A stretch of DNA of 64,000 bases from Auanema rhodensis (Eukaryota; Nematoda; Chromadorea; Rhabditida; Rhabditidae). The translations under genes were made by a program, and so were the position numbers. The stretch lies in the NCBI GenBank assembly GCA_964057225.1, contig OZ059895.1, positions 12,152,001 through 12,216,000 of the forward strand, in the 5' to 3' direction. How positions within the stretch are numbered: the stretch's first letter is position 1; each line of letters opens with the position of its first letter. The notes below the pieces were generated by a model. That model made no database searches. It was not told the origin of the DNA and saw nothing but the letters and a program-made list of their open reading frames with translations. Positions 1-11,947 of the stretch are shown here, in pieces.

Positions 1-11
1 TTTTGCTGTTT

Positions 12-779
12 TTACTGATGATAGTTTTGTTTTATTTTGAGGTCGATCGTTTGTTGCATCCTCATTATTCTCTGTTTCTGGAGTGTATCATGTTGAGAGT
101 TATCTGATTCATATGCAATTTCGTAATTATGGTTGCTATCATTTATGTTATTGTTCTCATGTATTGTTTCATCTGTATGTTCTATAGGATGATCGGAGTG
201 TATGTTGTCTAATACGGTATCAGTATGTGGTATTCTATCTGTTGAGCTATTATTTTCTTGGACTATGTGTGAGTTGTCTTCTATGATTTTGTTGTTGCTA
301 GTGTTGCATCTTATCTCTAGTGGATAGAGCTGATTGATGGATCGAGCAATTATGTTTCCGTTGCTTGTTGCAACTTTTGCTGAACGTATGTTGCCATCTG
401 AGCTAGTAATTGTTTCAATAATGCGACCTAGTTTCCATGTTCCTCGTGGCGACATGTCGTTTTGTATTATTACTATTTCATCCTCGTGAGGAAAGAGATT
501 TGTGTGATTTTTTCTCTTGTTTTTATGTTTGAAAATGTCTTTTAAACTAGTTAGATACTCCTCCTGGAAACGTGTCCAGAATTTAGACGCTGAGTCTTCT
601 GATAACTGAAGAGCTTCTAGCGCTTGCTCTGTTGATTGAATCGTTTGAATATCGCTATGGATATCAAATATATGAGTATCCGCGTTGTTTTCAGGTAATG
701 AAAACTTTATGGCTGATGTTAAAAAGTCAATTGGCCTTATGGGTAGAGTATCTAAATTATCTGGGTGTGGATGGGTGAG
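12..779 (-). pseudogene. Element 3 integrase C-terminal fragment (DUF5641-like) with Asn-rich tail
   Basis: This open frame is in a different phase from the gag-pol frame and overlaps its last codons. It starts, without an ATG, in THPHPDNLDTLPIRPIDFL, which in element 1 lies just after the integrase core. It continues through KFWTRFQEEYLTSLKDIFKHK and RGTWKLGRIIETI, the C-terminal beta-barrel domain of BEL/Pao integrases. It ends at 12 after a low-complexity Asn/His/Asp-rich tail. An internal ATG at 455 would give 147 aa. The equivalent element 1 protein continues into Env at this point; here the frame stops, and what lies to the left is outside the window. Confidence 0.8.
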
Positions 780-3700
780 TCTTTTGGTAGCGATGGCATA
801 TCTGGTAATTCATAAGGATGTGATTGAAATCTTTTACATGTCACACAGTTTTTCAATGTTTGCTTAATGACTCCGGTTATTTTTGGTATATAGAACTTTT
901 GTCTGAGTTGAATAAGCGTGAAATGTTTGCCTTGATGATTATTGTCTTTGTGTATTTTGTTGATCAGTTTTTTAACTATGGGGTTTGTTTTAAGAAGGAA
1001 TATAGGGTTTTTCGTCTCTTCGGGAAGAAGAGTATTTTGTAAACGACTTCTTACGCGATAAATGTCCCATGTATCTTTGAAGAATTTTAAATTTATATTT
1101 CTTTGCTGTAGCTCATCGAGGCTCATATTAGATTGGCTGTTACTGATCAAAATTTTTTCAATTATGTTGATGTCTTCAGCAGTATTCGTATCTGTTGATG
1201 TGAGATGTTTTATTTTTTGCAACTTGTTGGCGTTGTTAGGATGGACTTTAAGAAACCATTTTTTGAATAATTTTCCTACGGTTGTCATTGTTTTGATCAC
1301 ATCATCATAGTTTTCACGAATGTTCCAAATATCATCGGTTGGAAGATTGTCTATAATTATGTGGACCACATTGTGATGCTCCGATTCTGATTCTGCGTTA
1401 TTCCTGTTAGAGTTCTTAGGCGAGCCGAATGATGTCAGAGGGTTATGAGCGGAAAGTTTAGTTAACCAATGTGGACCCTTTATCCAGTCGGAATCTTGTA
1501 GTTTCTCGATGTCTGCACCTCGGGATCCAATGTCTGCAGTATTGTACGAGGTTTGTACATGATGTAATTCTACATTGCAACATACTTGTTTGATTTGGTG
1601 TAGCTGTTTATTTATAATGTTTGTTTGATTTTTAATGAACAGTGGGAGGGATTTTAGAGAAATAATCCATGATAGCGCGATGTTGCTATCGCTTACAATG
1701 TTGACTTTTGCCACTTTCGGGCATATGGTTACAATAGCTAATGCCATTCGTACTGCTAAGCGGATGGCTAATAATTCTAATCGAGGAATTGTGGTCTTAT
1801 TTTTGGGTGCTATGCGGGATTTACCGTTGAGCAGAGAACTAATCTGCTCGTTTGTTTGGAAATATGAACATGCGGCCATGGCTTGGTTGCTTGCGTCAGC
1901 AAAGACCCATAACTGTGTTTTATGTTCAGAGAATTTAAAATATCTTTTCATGGTCAATTGCTGATTGTTAATGTGATTAATATGTTGTTCCCATTGTTTG
2001 ATATTATCTGATTCAATGGGTTGGTCCCATGATAATTTTGTGTTTATGATTTCTCGCAAGATGAGTTTGAGAGGTAACAGTAATGGTGCTGCTAATCCAA
2101 TGGGATCAAATATTGAGTGTAGCTGACTGAGTAGAATTCTCTTGGTGTAACTTGTGTGAGTCGTTGTTATTTTTATTGGGATAATGAAGGAGTCGTGTTC
2201 TTTATTAAAAGATATGCCAAGTATTTTGGTTGTCATGTTCGGATATCTGTCTCCTTCAGGAAGGTTCTGTATTACTTGTTCATCGTTTGACAAGAATTCG
2301 CGAACATGCATGTTTATTTCTGTGAATAGTTTTTGGGTTTCTTTACATTTCGTTATAGCTTCTGCTGTTGTATTTGCTGTAAGAATGATATTGTCAACGT
2401 ATAAGTTGTTCAGTATTTCCATAGCTAATGGGTTGTCTACTTTTGATTCTAAGAACCATTTTATGCCCATGTTCAATACGCTGGGGGATGCAGTGATACC
2501 GAACGGTAATCTGTTGAATCGAAGGGTTATGATATTGTTGTGAGATATTGGGTATTCTTCGTTTTTTATCCAAAAGAATTTGCATAGATTTTTGTGATTC
2601 TCTGTCAGTTGTATTTGTAAAAATGCGGCTTTGATATCGCATGTTATTAATATTGGTCTTGTTCTGCAGGAGATCATGATGTCGTGTATATATGTGATAA
2701 ATGATCGTCCTGTGTGTATTATCTCATTCAACGATGGGCTGTCTTTCTGTTTAGCGGAGGCGTCAAAAACGATTCTGAGAGGGTTAGCCTTGCTGGGCTT
2801 CCAAACCCCATGGTGGGGCATATAAAACTCTAAAGGCTCCTGGTGATTGTTGGGAATTTGTTCGACAATGTTATCTTTGAGGTAACTTTCAATGGTTGTA
2901 GTATAGTGTGAGAGCATTTCTGGATTGTGCAGTAACTTTCGCCATAGGGATACGAATCTATGGTACGCGGGCATTTTGTTGTTTTTAAGATTTTTGAAGT
3001 TATTTTTTAACGGGAACGGTGCAATAATACGGTTGTTCTCAATTTTTATATATTTTGAGTATTCTTCATAGTAATCAATAGTGCGGTCTGCGTTGGCATT
3101 TTCTGTATTGATGCCGATAGAATCCAGTTCAAACAGATTAGTGAGGAGTTCTTTATGACAGGTTTCTTTTGTTATTTCTTCTACTGTAGAGCATAATATT
3201 ACTTCTTGTTGTGTATTATCATCGGGAAGAGGAGCTTCTCCATGTATCATGTGGTCGAATACCGAATTTTTCAATCTCATACGTGAGGGGAGTTCGGTTT
3301 CTTCGTTTAAATGCATGAACAGTTTGTATCTATCCATACCTATCAGTATATCCGGAGTAAATAATTCTCCGTTTGTTTGTGGATTGGCTAATTTTATTTT
3401 TCTTGTCTTTATAAATTTCAAGTCTTCTTTAGATAGTTTTGGACAACGTATGGGTGTGGTTAACATGGGTTTGGTGAATAGTTTTGTTACGATAAGGGAT
3501 CCACTTGAGGTTCCAATAATTACCTTTACGTCCTGAACTTCGTGCGTTTCGGACAATGCTCCGATACCGTAAAAGGTTTTCTTTTGAGAACCAAGGATGG
3601 GCAATCCTAACTTAGTGGATAAGTCCTTAGATATAAACGATCTCATAGATCCTTCGTCTATGAGCATGCGTACTTGCTCATATTTTTTACTATTGTGATT

Positions 3701-5299
3701 GTATATGTTTGCCATTGCTGTGCGTAATATTACTTGACTTTCTTCAATATTATGGGTGTCGGCAATGTGATTAAGTGATACTGGTGCATTGAGTGCCTCA
3801 GTAGGAATTTGATTAGTGTCAGATTCTGGTTTATAATCTGTTGTTTTTTTATTCAATGATTCTTCTGTGGTGATCAGTAAAGCCTGATCTTTTTTAATTG
3901 TTGAAGTTTCTTTATCTTTTTGGATATTTTGCACGTTTTTTCTTCCTTGTGAGCACAAGGAGGAATTATGGTCTCCTTGGCAATCTCGACATTTTTGTTT
4001 TCTGCATTCGGAACTTTTGTGTTTCTCGGAAAAACAAATCCAACAGATGGCCTTTCCGCGGATGCGGTGTCTTCTTTTCTCTGGTGTTTCAAATGTGGTG
4101 CAATGATAAAAGCGATGTTCGGATGAGTCGCAGAAAACACATGGCCAAGTTTGGGTTTTCCGTTGTTCTACGGAGTTTTCTTTATGTGCTACAGATGTGA
4201 CATTCTCTTTGTGATTTCGAAACTTTTGTTCATGACTATTTTTTGTTTGTTCTTTTAGAAAAAAGGAATAGATTTTGTGGTCTACAGCTGTCAGCATTTC
4301 TTTAGTGGAATGGTAGTTGTTTGGATAAATTAGAATGTCTTCCACGATGTGGTATGGGAATTTGTTGAGAATCATCGCGGTACACATTTCGCGGGATACT
4401 GTAGCTCCGGCTGCTTCAATTTGCCTGATAAGTGCCTTGGTTTCCCCAAATGTTTCTTTACATGATTTTGCATTATTGCTTGCAAATCTCAAATTACGTA
4501 GTTGTGTTAAAAGAGAATTGATATCCGACGAATAGTCTCCAAATTCAGAAACTAATGCTTCACGCATGAGCTCATAATTTTGAGCAGAGGGTTCTATTCC
4601 TCTGATTGCTATTTGTGAATCGCCTTTGAGGCTTTCACAGAGTAGGTTTACCTTTTCTAAGGTTGTAAACTGTTCATTATCATGAACAAGTCTATCAAAA
4701 CGGCCCCAGAATGATTTGAAGTTCTCTGGTTTGCCATCAAATGTAGGTAGCGACATCGCTGGTTTTTGGATGCTAGTTTGTTGGATGTGTAGGAATGACT
4801 TGATAATTTCCAGAAATTGATCATTCGATTTGTTTTCTGTTTCATTGTTTTCTGTTGAGCAATTGCTGTTGTGCTCAGATTCATTCTTATGAAGCGTTTT
4901 TCTCAGCTTTCTAAGTATGCGTTCAGCTTTCATGATGTGTTCGTCAAGCTCAATAATGGCGTTTTGAACCTTTTTAATGTTGGGTTCAAAGTCTTCATCG
5001 GATGTGAAGGCGATGTACTGTTCGTCTAATGCTTTACGAAGCGTTTTGTCGGATGCTTCGTAAAATTTTTGGAATTTTTTTTCGTTATCTTGATGATTTT
5101 TCAACGATTCTTTGAATTGGTGTTGGACTTTTGTCCAGCGAATGATTAGGCAAGAGAGGGTTTCCTCTTCTTCCTCAGTGTGGAAGTCGCAATCTACCAG
5201 AATACCAGGAAGGTCCTTCACTTCCATCTCGTATCGTGTAAGCAGTTCTCCAAGAAACTGGTTAGATTGTTTGATATGATTGACAAAAAGGAGTGACAT
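752..5299 (-). pseudogene. Element 3 gag-pol: Gag, aspartic protease, RT, RNase H, integrase N-terminus; broken
   Basis: 1515 codons from ATG at 5299. Gag: BEL/Pao gag domain (DUF1759-like) begins near residue 185 (TFDGKPENFKSFW). Three zinc knuckles follow (CVFCDSSEHRFYHC, CWICFSEKHKSSEC, CRDCQGDHNSSLC). Protease: IDEGSMRSFIS, the Pao-type active-site region. RT: LRIVFDASAKQKDSPSLN, ITCDIKAAFLQI, then YVDN with the first Asp at about 969 and Asn where most RTs have a second Asp. RNase H: VFADASN, PRLELLA, VSDSNIALSWI, NTADIGSR. The Pao-specific region SQLHSIFDPIGLAAPLLLPLKLILRE lies between RT and RNase H. The integrase HHCC zinc domain is present at the C-terminus. The frame ends at 752 just after an internal deletion and frameshift that remove the integrase catalytic core. 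Expression of a truncated polyprotein is possible, transposition is not. Confidence 0.9.
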
Positions 5300-5570
5300 T
5301 TTTGTTGTAGATGTAGGAATAATGCTTATATTCCTTTTTTGTTTTCTTTTTTCTTTGTTTGTTTGGTGATCACAGTATATGTGAACGTAAGGAAATTGAA
5401 ACCTCTGTTTCTAATTTCAGAGTTTGCTTATTGTTCAAATCTGTTTGGTGTGACTTGACGTGGACTTATGATCGCCACGATTTTTATTAAGTATGTTTTT
5501 TGCTCAAACACGCTTGGTTCGAGTTGTATCTCACCTGCCACGCGGGACTTAAAGCGGCTAAGATCTAAAC
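5300..5570 (-). other. Untranslated leader of element 3
   Basis: The stretch lies between the PBS and the gag ATG. It is T/A-rich with no ORF of note. On the plus strand it contains the tRNA-Gly-like segment described under the primer-binding site. Confidence 0.6.
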
Positions 5571-5584
5571 TAGCCGATGCACCA
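5571..5584 (-). promoter_or_regulatory. Primer-binding site of element 3, tRNA-Gly type
   Basis: The plus strand reads TAGCCGATGCACCA, three bases from the LTR; CCGATGCACCA matches the 3' end of tRNA-Gly(GCC) as remembered. The minus strand thus gives a PBS starting TGGTGCATCGG. Further out, at 5531-5547, lies a stretch matching the tRNA-Gly(GCC) anticodon arm (CCTGCCACGCGGG), so more of the primer tRNA may be copied here than the PBS alone. Confidence 0.6.
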
Positions 5585-5587
5585 ATT

Positions 5588-5837
5588 TGTGGCAATATAC
5601 CACAAGTGTATAGTATGGTTGGAAGTAAAACACAAAGCGAATATGTAGAAAAGGGTTTATTGATGAATTAACAAGACAAGCACGGAATAAAATCACTGAC
5701 TGCGAACGTTGAAAATGTAAGACTGATCTCTTCTCGTGGGCGGTCGTCAGCCTGAAACAAAGAGTTAGTCATGCCACATGTATAACACAACATGTGGTAT
5801 GGATAAAAATTACTTAGGAAGTTAGAAGAAAGAAGAA

Positions 5838-5877
<40 letters not shown>

Positions 5878-5943
5878 AGGAGAAACAAATAAAACAATTG
5901 TTGAAGATAAAAAATTATACAAACTCACTCGCTTATCGCGACA
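5588..5943 (-). repeat. 5' LTR of element 3 (about 356 bp)
   Basis: Boundaries are set by TG...CA ends: the minus-strand copy begins TGTCGCGATAAGCG at 5943 and ends ...ATTGCCACA at 5588, next to a primer site. It holds an AATAAA on the minus strand within 5655-5675 and an (AG)n run at 5841-5875. There is no second LTR in the window for comparison, so the length is inferred. Confidence 0.65.
5841..5875. repeat. (AG)n microsatellite within the element 3 LTR
   Basis: Uninterrupted AG dinucleotides, about 17 copies, preceded by imperfect GAA/GAAA repeats from about 5826. Confidence 0.95.
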
Positions 5944-6002
5944 ATTGGAAAAAAAACAATAACGAGGATAAGTATGTAAATCATTGAATATCAGATATTT
6001 TC

Positions 6003-6121
6003 CCTTACGACCATACCACGTTGAAAGTACGCCATCCCGTCCGATCTGGCAAGTCAAGCAACGTTGGGCCCGGTTAGTACTTGAATCGGAGACGGCTTGG
6101 GAATCCCGGGTGCCGTAAGCT
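6003..6121 (+). rRNA. 5S rRNA gene
   Basis: 119 nt, first gene right of element 3. Differs from the window consensus at G1C, which weakens the terminal stem base pair, and at G82A. Reference for all copies: nt 1-7 GCTTACG pair with nt 112-118 CGTAAGC, and a TTTT run follows as Pol III terminator. Confidence 0.93.
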
Positions 6122-6531
6122 TTTCAAATGTTTTTAACGATCATACCACGTTGAAAGTACGCCATGCAGCTGATTTTCAATTTTATCTCTTCCGTAACAA
6201 ATGTTTTCAATTTTCCAGCAGTTTTACTTAGATAGCTCAACCCAAGGCATCAAAATATCTTCAATCTTATTTCTTTATTACAGTTAAAAACCAGTAGTTT
6301 ATGAACCTTCATCTTAACTTCACTGTTTCTATCTATTTCCTATTAAAACAAACGTTGTTTAAACACTATACAACTGTGAAACCTTTTTTAATTTATTGTA
6401 TTTGGAGCTCAGAAGATTCAATATCATCGAGGGATTTAGATGTAACGTGGAAAATTACATAACTAACATGAAATTGGAAAAAAAACAATAACGAGGATAA
6501 GTATGTAAATCATTGAATATCAGATATTTTC

Positions 6532-6650
6532 GCTTACGACCATACCACGTTGAAAGTACGCCATCCCGTCCGATCTGGCAAGTCAAGCAACGTTGGGCCC
6601 GGTTAGTACTTGGATCGTAGACGGCTTGGGAATCCCGGGTGCCGTAAGCT
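6532..6650 (+). rRNA. 5S rRNA gene, T87 class
   Basis: 119 nt; G87T in the C-box region of the internal promoter (GGATCGTAGACGG). Confidence 0.95.
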
Positions 6651-7060
6651 TTTCAAATTTTTTTAACGATCATACCACGTTGAAAGTACGCCATGCAGCT
6701 GATTTTCAATTTTATCTCTTCCGTAACAAATGTTTTCAATTTTCCAGCAGTTTTACTTAGATAGCTCAACCCAAGGCATTAAAATATCTTCAATCTTATT
6801 TCTATATTACAGTTATAAACCAGTAGTTTATGAACCTTCATCTTAACTTTACTGTTTCTATCTATTTCCTATTGAAACAAACATTGTTCAAACACTATAC
6901 AACTGTGAAACCTTTTTTAATTTATTGTATTTGGATCTCATAAGATTTGATATCATCGAGGGATTTAGATGTAACGTAGAAAAATACATAACTAACATGA
7001 AATTGGAAAAAAAACAATAACGAGGATAAGTATGTAAATCATTGAATATCAGATATTTTC

Positions 7061-7179
7061 GCTTACGACCATACCACGTTGAAAGTACGCCATCCCGTCC
7101 GATCTGGCAAGTCAAGCAACGTTGAGCCCGGTTAGTACTTGGATCGGAGACGGCTTGGGAATCCCGGGTGCCGTAAGCT
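7061..7179 (+). rRNA. 5S rRNA gene
   Basis: 119 nt; G65A, otherwise consensus. The inverted copies share this G65A. Confidence 0.95.
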
Positions 7180-7988
7180 TTTCAAATTTTTTTAACGATC
7201 ATACCACGTTGAAAGTACGCCATGCAGCTGATTTTCAATTTTATCTCTTCCGTAACAAATGTTTTCAATTTTCCAGCAGTTTTACTTAGATAGCTCAACC
7301 CAAGGCATTAAAATATCTTCAATCTTATTTCTATATTACAGTTATAAACCAGTAGTTTATGAACCTTCATCTTAACTTTACTGTTTCTATCTATTTCCTA
7401 TTGAAACAAACATTGTTTAAACACTATACAACTGTGAAACCTTTTTTAATTTATTGTATTTGGAGCTCATAAGATTTGATATCATCGAGGGATTTAGGTG
7501 TTACGTAGAAAATTACATAACTAACATGAAATTGGAAAAAAAACAATAACGAGGATAAGTATGTAAATCATTGAATATCAGATATTTCCGCTTACGACCA
7601 TACCACGTTGAAAGTACGCCATGCAGCTGATTTTCAATTTTATCTCTTCCGTAACAAATGTTTTCAATTTTCCAGCAGTTTTACTTAGATAGCTCAACCC
7701 AAGGCATCAAAATATCTTCAATCTTATTTCTTTATTACAGTTAAAAACCAGTAGTTTATGAACCTTCATCTTAACTTCACTGTTTCTATCTATTTCCTAT
7801 TAAAACAAACGTTGTTTAAACACTATACAACTGTGAAACCTTTTTTAATTTATTGTATTTGGAGCTCAGAAGATTCAATATCATCGAGGGATTTAGATGT
7901 AACGTGGAAAATTACATAACTAACATGAAATTGGAAAAAAAACAATAACGAGGATAAGTATGTAAATCATTGAATATCAGATATTTTC

Positions 7989-8107
7989 GCTTACGACCAT
8001 ACCACGTTGAAAGTACGCCATCCCGTCCGATCTGGCAAGTCAAGCAACGTTGGGCCCGGTTAGTACTTGGATCGTAGACGGCTTGGGAATCCCGGGTGCC
8101 GTAAGCT
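7989..8107 (+). rRNA. 5S rRNA gene, T87 class
   Basis: 119 nt, G87T; flanked on both sides by truncated units. Confidence 0.95.
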
Positions 8108-8916
8108 TTTCAAATTTTTTTAACGATCATACCACGTTGAAAGTACGCCATGCAGCTGATTTTCAATTTTATCTCTTCCGTAACAAATGTTTTCAATTTT
8201 CCAGCAGTTTTACTTAGATAGCTCAACCCAAGGCATTAAAATATCTTCAATCTTATTTCTATATTACAGTTATAAACCAGTAGTTTATGAACCTTCATCT
8301 TAACTTTACTGTTTCTATCTATTTCCTATTGAAAGAAACATTGTTTAAACACTATACAACTGTGAAACCTTTTTTAATTTATTGTATTTGGAGCTCATAA
8401 GATTTGATATCATCGAGGGATTTAGATGTTACGTAGAAAATTACATAACTAACATGAAATTGGAAAAAAAACAATAACGAGGATAAGTATGTAAATCATT
8501 GAATATCAGATATTTCCGCTTACGACCATGCCACGTTGAAAGTACGCCATGCAGCTGATTTTCAATTTTATCTCTTCCGTAACAAATGTTTTCAATTTTC
8601 CAGCAGTTTTACTTAGATAGCTCAACCCAAGGCATCAAAATATCTTCAATCTTATTTCTTTATTACAGTTAAAAACCAGTAGTTTATGAACCTTCATCTT
8701 AACTTCACTGTTTCTATCTATTTCCTATTAAAACAAACGTTGTTTAAACACTATACAACTGTGAAACCTTTTTTAATTTATTGTATTTGGAGCTCAGAAG
8801 ATTCAATATCATCGAGGGATTTAGATGTAACGTGGAAAATTACATAACTAACATGAAATTGGAAAAAAAACAATAACGAGGATAAGTATGTAAATCATTG
8901 AATATCAGATATTTTC

Positions 8917-9035
8917 GCTTACGACCATACCACGTTGAAAGTACGCCATCCCGTCCGATCTGGCAAGTCAAGCAACGTTGGGCCCGGTTAGTACTTGGAT
9001 CGTAGACGGCTTGGGAATCCCGGGTGCCGTAAGCT
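8917..9035 (+). rRNA. 5S rRNA gene, T87 class
   Basis: 119 nt, G87T. Confidence 0.95.
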
Positions 9036-9445
9036 TTTCAAATTTTTTTAACGATCATACCACGTTGAAAGTACGCCATGCAGCTGATTTTCAATTTTAT
9101 CTCTTCCGTAACAAATGTTTTCAATTTTCCAGCAGTTTTACTTAGATAGCTCAACCCAAGGCATTAAAATATCTTCAATCTTATTTCTATATTACAGTTA
9201 TAAACCAGTAGTTTATGAACCTTCATCTTAACTTCACTGTTTCTATCTATTTCCTATTGAAACAAACATTGTTTAAACACTATACAACTGTGAAACCTTT
9301 TTTAATTTATTGTATTTGGATCTCATAAGATTTGATATCATCGAGGGATTTAGATGTTACGTAGAAAATTACATAACTAACATGAAATTGGAAAAAAAAC
9401 AATAACGAGGATAAGTATGTAAATCATTGAATATCAGATATTTTC

Positions 9446-9564
9446 GCTTACGATCATACCACGTTGAAAGTACGCCATCCCGTCTGATCTGGCAAGTCAA
9501 GCAACGTTGGGCCCGGTTAGTACTTGGATCGGAGACGGCTTGGGAATCCCGGGTGCCGTAAGCT
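9446..9564 (+). rRNA. 5S rRNA gene
   Basis: 119 nt; C9T and C40T, a haplotype repeated at 14334 and 16834. Confidence 0.95.
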
Positions 9565-9904
9565 TTTCAAATTTTTTTAACGATCATACCACGTTGAAAG
9601 TACGCCATGCAGCTGATTTTCAATTTTATCTCTTCCGTAACAAATGTTTTCAATTTTCCAGCAGTTTTACTTAGATAGCTCAACCCGAGGCATTAAAATA
9701 TCTTCAATCTTATTTCTATATTACAGTTATAAACCAGTAGTTTATGAACCTTCATCTTAATTTTACTGTTTTTATCTATTTCCTATTGAAACAAACATTG
9801 TTTAAACACTATACAACTGTGAAACCTTTTTTAATTTATTGTATTTGGATCTCATAAGATTTGATATCATCGAGGGATTTAGATGTAACGTAGAAAAATA
9901 CATA

Positions 9905-10021
9905 CTTACGGCACCCGGGATTCCCAAGCCGTCTCCGATCCAAGTACTAACCGGGCTCAACGTTGCTTGACTTGCCAGATCGGACGGGATGGCGTACTTT
10001 CAACGTGGTATGGTCGTAAGC
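9905..10021 (-). rRNA. 5S rRNA gene, inverted copy
   Basis: Nt 1-117 on the minus strand with G65A. The last two bases and the normal TTTT are replaced by TATGTATTTTT, so a T5 run still lies a few bases downstream. About 70 bp of the normal 5' spacer is inverted with it (to about 10090). Confidence 0.88.
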
Positions 10022-10231
10022 GAAAATATCTGATATTCAATGATTTACATACTTATCCTCGTTATTGTTTTTTTTCCAATTTCATGTTAGAATTTATTGT
10101 ATTTGGATCTCATAAGATTTGATATCATCGAGGGATTTAGATGTAACGTAGAAAATTACATAACTAAAATGAAATCGGAAAAAAACAATAACGAGGATAA
10201 GTATGTAAATCATTGAATATCAGATATTTTC

Positions 10232-10351
10232 GCTTACGACCATACCACGTTGAAAGTACGCCATCCCGTCCGATCTGGCAAGTCAAGCATACGTTGGGCC
10301 CGGTTAGTACTTGGATCGTAGACGGCTTGGGAATCCCGGGTGCCGTAAGCT
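10232..10351 (+). rRNA. 5S rRNA gene, one-base insertion, T87
   Basis: 120 nt: an extra T near nt 58 (GCATACG) within the A-box region, plus G87T. May be impaired. Confidence 0.85.
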
Positions 10352-10691
10352 TTTCAAATTTTTTTAACGATCATACCACGTTGAAAGTACGCCATGCAGC
10401 TGATTTTCAATTTTATCTCTTCCGTAACAAATGTTTTCAATTTTCCAGCAGTTTTACTTAGATAGCTCAACCCGAGGCATTAAAATATCTTCAATCTTAT
10501 TTCTATATTACAGTTATAAACCAGTAGTTTATGAACCTTCATCTTAATTTTACTGTTTTTATCTATTTCCTATTGAAACAAACATTGTTTAAACACTATA
10601 CAACTGTGAAACCTTTTTTAATTTATTGTATTTGGATCTCATAAGATTTGATATCATCGAGGGATTTAGATGTAACGTAGAAAAATACATA

Positions 10692-10808
10692 CTTACGGCA
10701 CCCGGGATTCCCAAGCCGTCTCCGATCCAAGTACTAACCGGGCTCAACGTTGCTTGACTTGCCAGATCGGACGGGATGGCGTACTTTCAACGTGGTATGG
10801 TCGTAAGC
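10692..10808 (-). rRNA. 5S rRNA gene, inverted copy
   Basis: Same structure and G65A as the inverted copy at 9905; its inverted 5' spacer reads TTCGATGA where the other reads TTCAATGA. Confidence 0.88.
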
Positions 10809-11019
10809 GAAAATATCTGATATTCGATGATTTACATACTTATCCTCGTTATTGTTTTTTTTCCAATTTCATGTTAGAATTTATTGTATTTGGATCTCAT
10901 AAAATTTGATATCATCGAGGGATTTAGATGTAACGTAGAAAATTACATAACTAAAATGAAATCGGAAAAAAAACAATAACGAGGATAAGTATGTAAATCA
11001 TTGAATATCAGATATTTCC

Positions 11020-11138
11020 GCTTACGACCATACCACGTTGAAAGTACGCCATCCCGTCCGATCTGGCAAGTCAAGCAACGTTGGGCCCGGTTAGTACTTG
11101 GATCGTAGACGGCTTGGGAATCCCGGGTGCCGTAAGCT
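11020..11138 (+). rRNA. 5S rRNA gene, T87 class
   Basis: 119 nt, G87T. The upstream base pattern is TTTCCG, as in truncated units, instead of TTTTCG. Confidence 0.95.
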
Positions 11139-11947
11139 TTTCAAATTTTTTTAACGATCATACCACGTTGAAAGTACGCCATGCAGCTGATTTTCAATTT
11201 TATCTCTTCCGTAACAAATGTTTTCAATTTTCCAGCAGTTTTACTTAGATAGCTCAACCCAAGGCATCAAAAAATCTTCAATCTTATTTCTATATTACAG
11301 TTATAAACCAGTAGTTTATGAACCTTAATCTTAACTTTACTGTTTCTATCTATTTCCTATTGAAACAAACAATGTTTTAACACTATACAACTTTTAAACC
11401 TTTTTTAATTTATTGTATTTGGAGCTCATAAGATTTGATATCATCGAGGGATTTAGATGTAACGTAGAAAATTACATAACTAACATGAAATTGGAAAAAA
11501 AACAATAACGAGGATAAGTATGTAAATCATTGAATATCAGATATTTCCGCTTACGACCATACCACGTTGAAAGTACGCCATGCAGCTGATTTTCAATTTC
11601 ATCTCTTCCGTAACAAATGTTTTTAATTTTCCAGCAGTTTTACTTAGATAGCTCAACCCAAGGCATCAAAAAATCTTCAATCTTATTTCTATATTACAGT
11701 AATAAACCAGTAGTTTATGAACCTTAATCTTAACTTTACTGTTTCTATCTATTTCCTATTAAAACAAACGTTGTTTAAACACTATACAACTGTGAAACCT
11801 TTTTTAATTTATTGTATTTGGAGCTCATAAGATTTGATATCATCGAGGTATTTAGATGTTACGTAGAAAATTACATAACTAACATGAAATTGGAAAAAAA
11901 ACAATAACGAGGATAAGTATGTAAATCATTGAATATCAGGTATTTTC

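Larger units (their letters stand above)
1..5943 (-). mobile_element. Element 3: BEL/Pao LTR retrotransposon, 5' portion, decayed
   Basis: On the minus strand the order is 5' LTR, primer-binding site, gag, protease, RT, RNase H, integrase. The right end is inferred from the LTR terminus (TGTCGCG on the minus strand) meeting the 5S spacer sequence ATTGGAAAAAAAAC at 5944. The insertion is therefore in the spacer, not in a 5S gene. The 3' LTR and any env lie left of the window, so the target duplication cannot be checked. The proteins are clearly related to, but a different lineage from, those of elements 1 and 2. The integrase core is deleted, so the copy cannot be autonomous. Confidence 0.88.

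Noticed and set aside
1635..1964. Plus-strand frames of 60-120 codons inside elements 1 and 3 and minus-strand frames inside element 2
   Set aside because: They are shadows of the conserved gag-pol-env frame; the same shadows appear in elements 1 and 2 because the coding strand is conserved.
7590..7989. CRISPR-like or other regular array from the strict periodicity
   Set aside because: The repeats are 400-530 bp rDNA units, not short repeats with unique spacers.
10213..10461. Recurrent plus-strand frames MNIRYFRLRPYHVESTPSRPIWQVK...
   Set aside because: They read through the 5S gene and spacer in one phase and are opened or closed by single-base indels in the gene.
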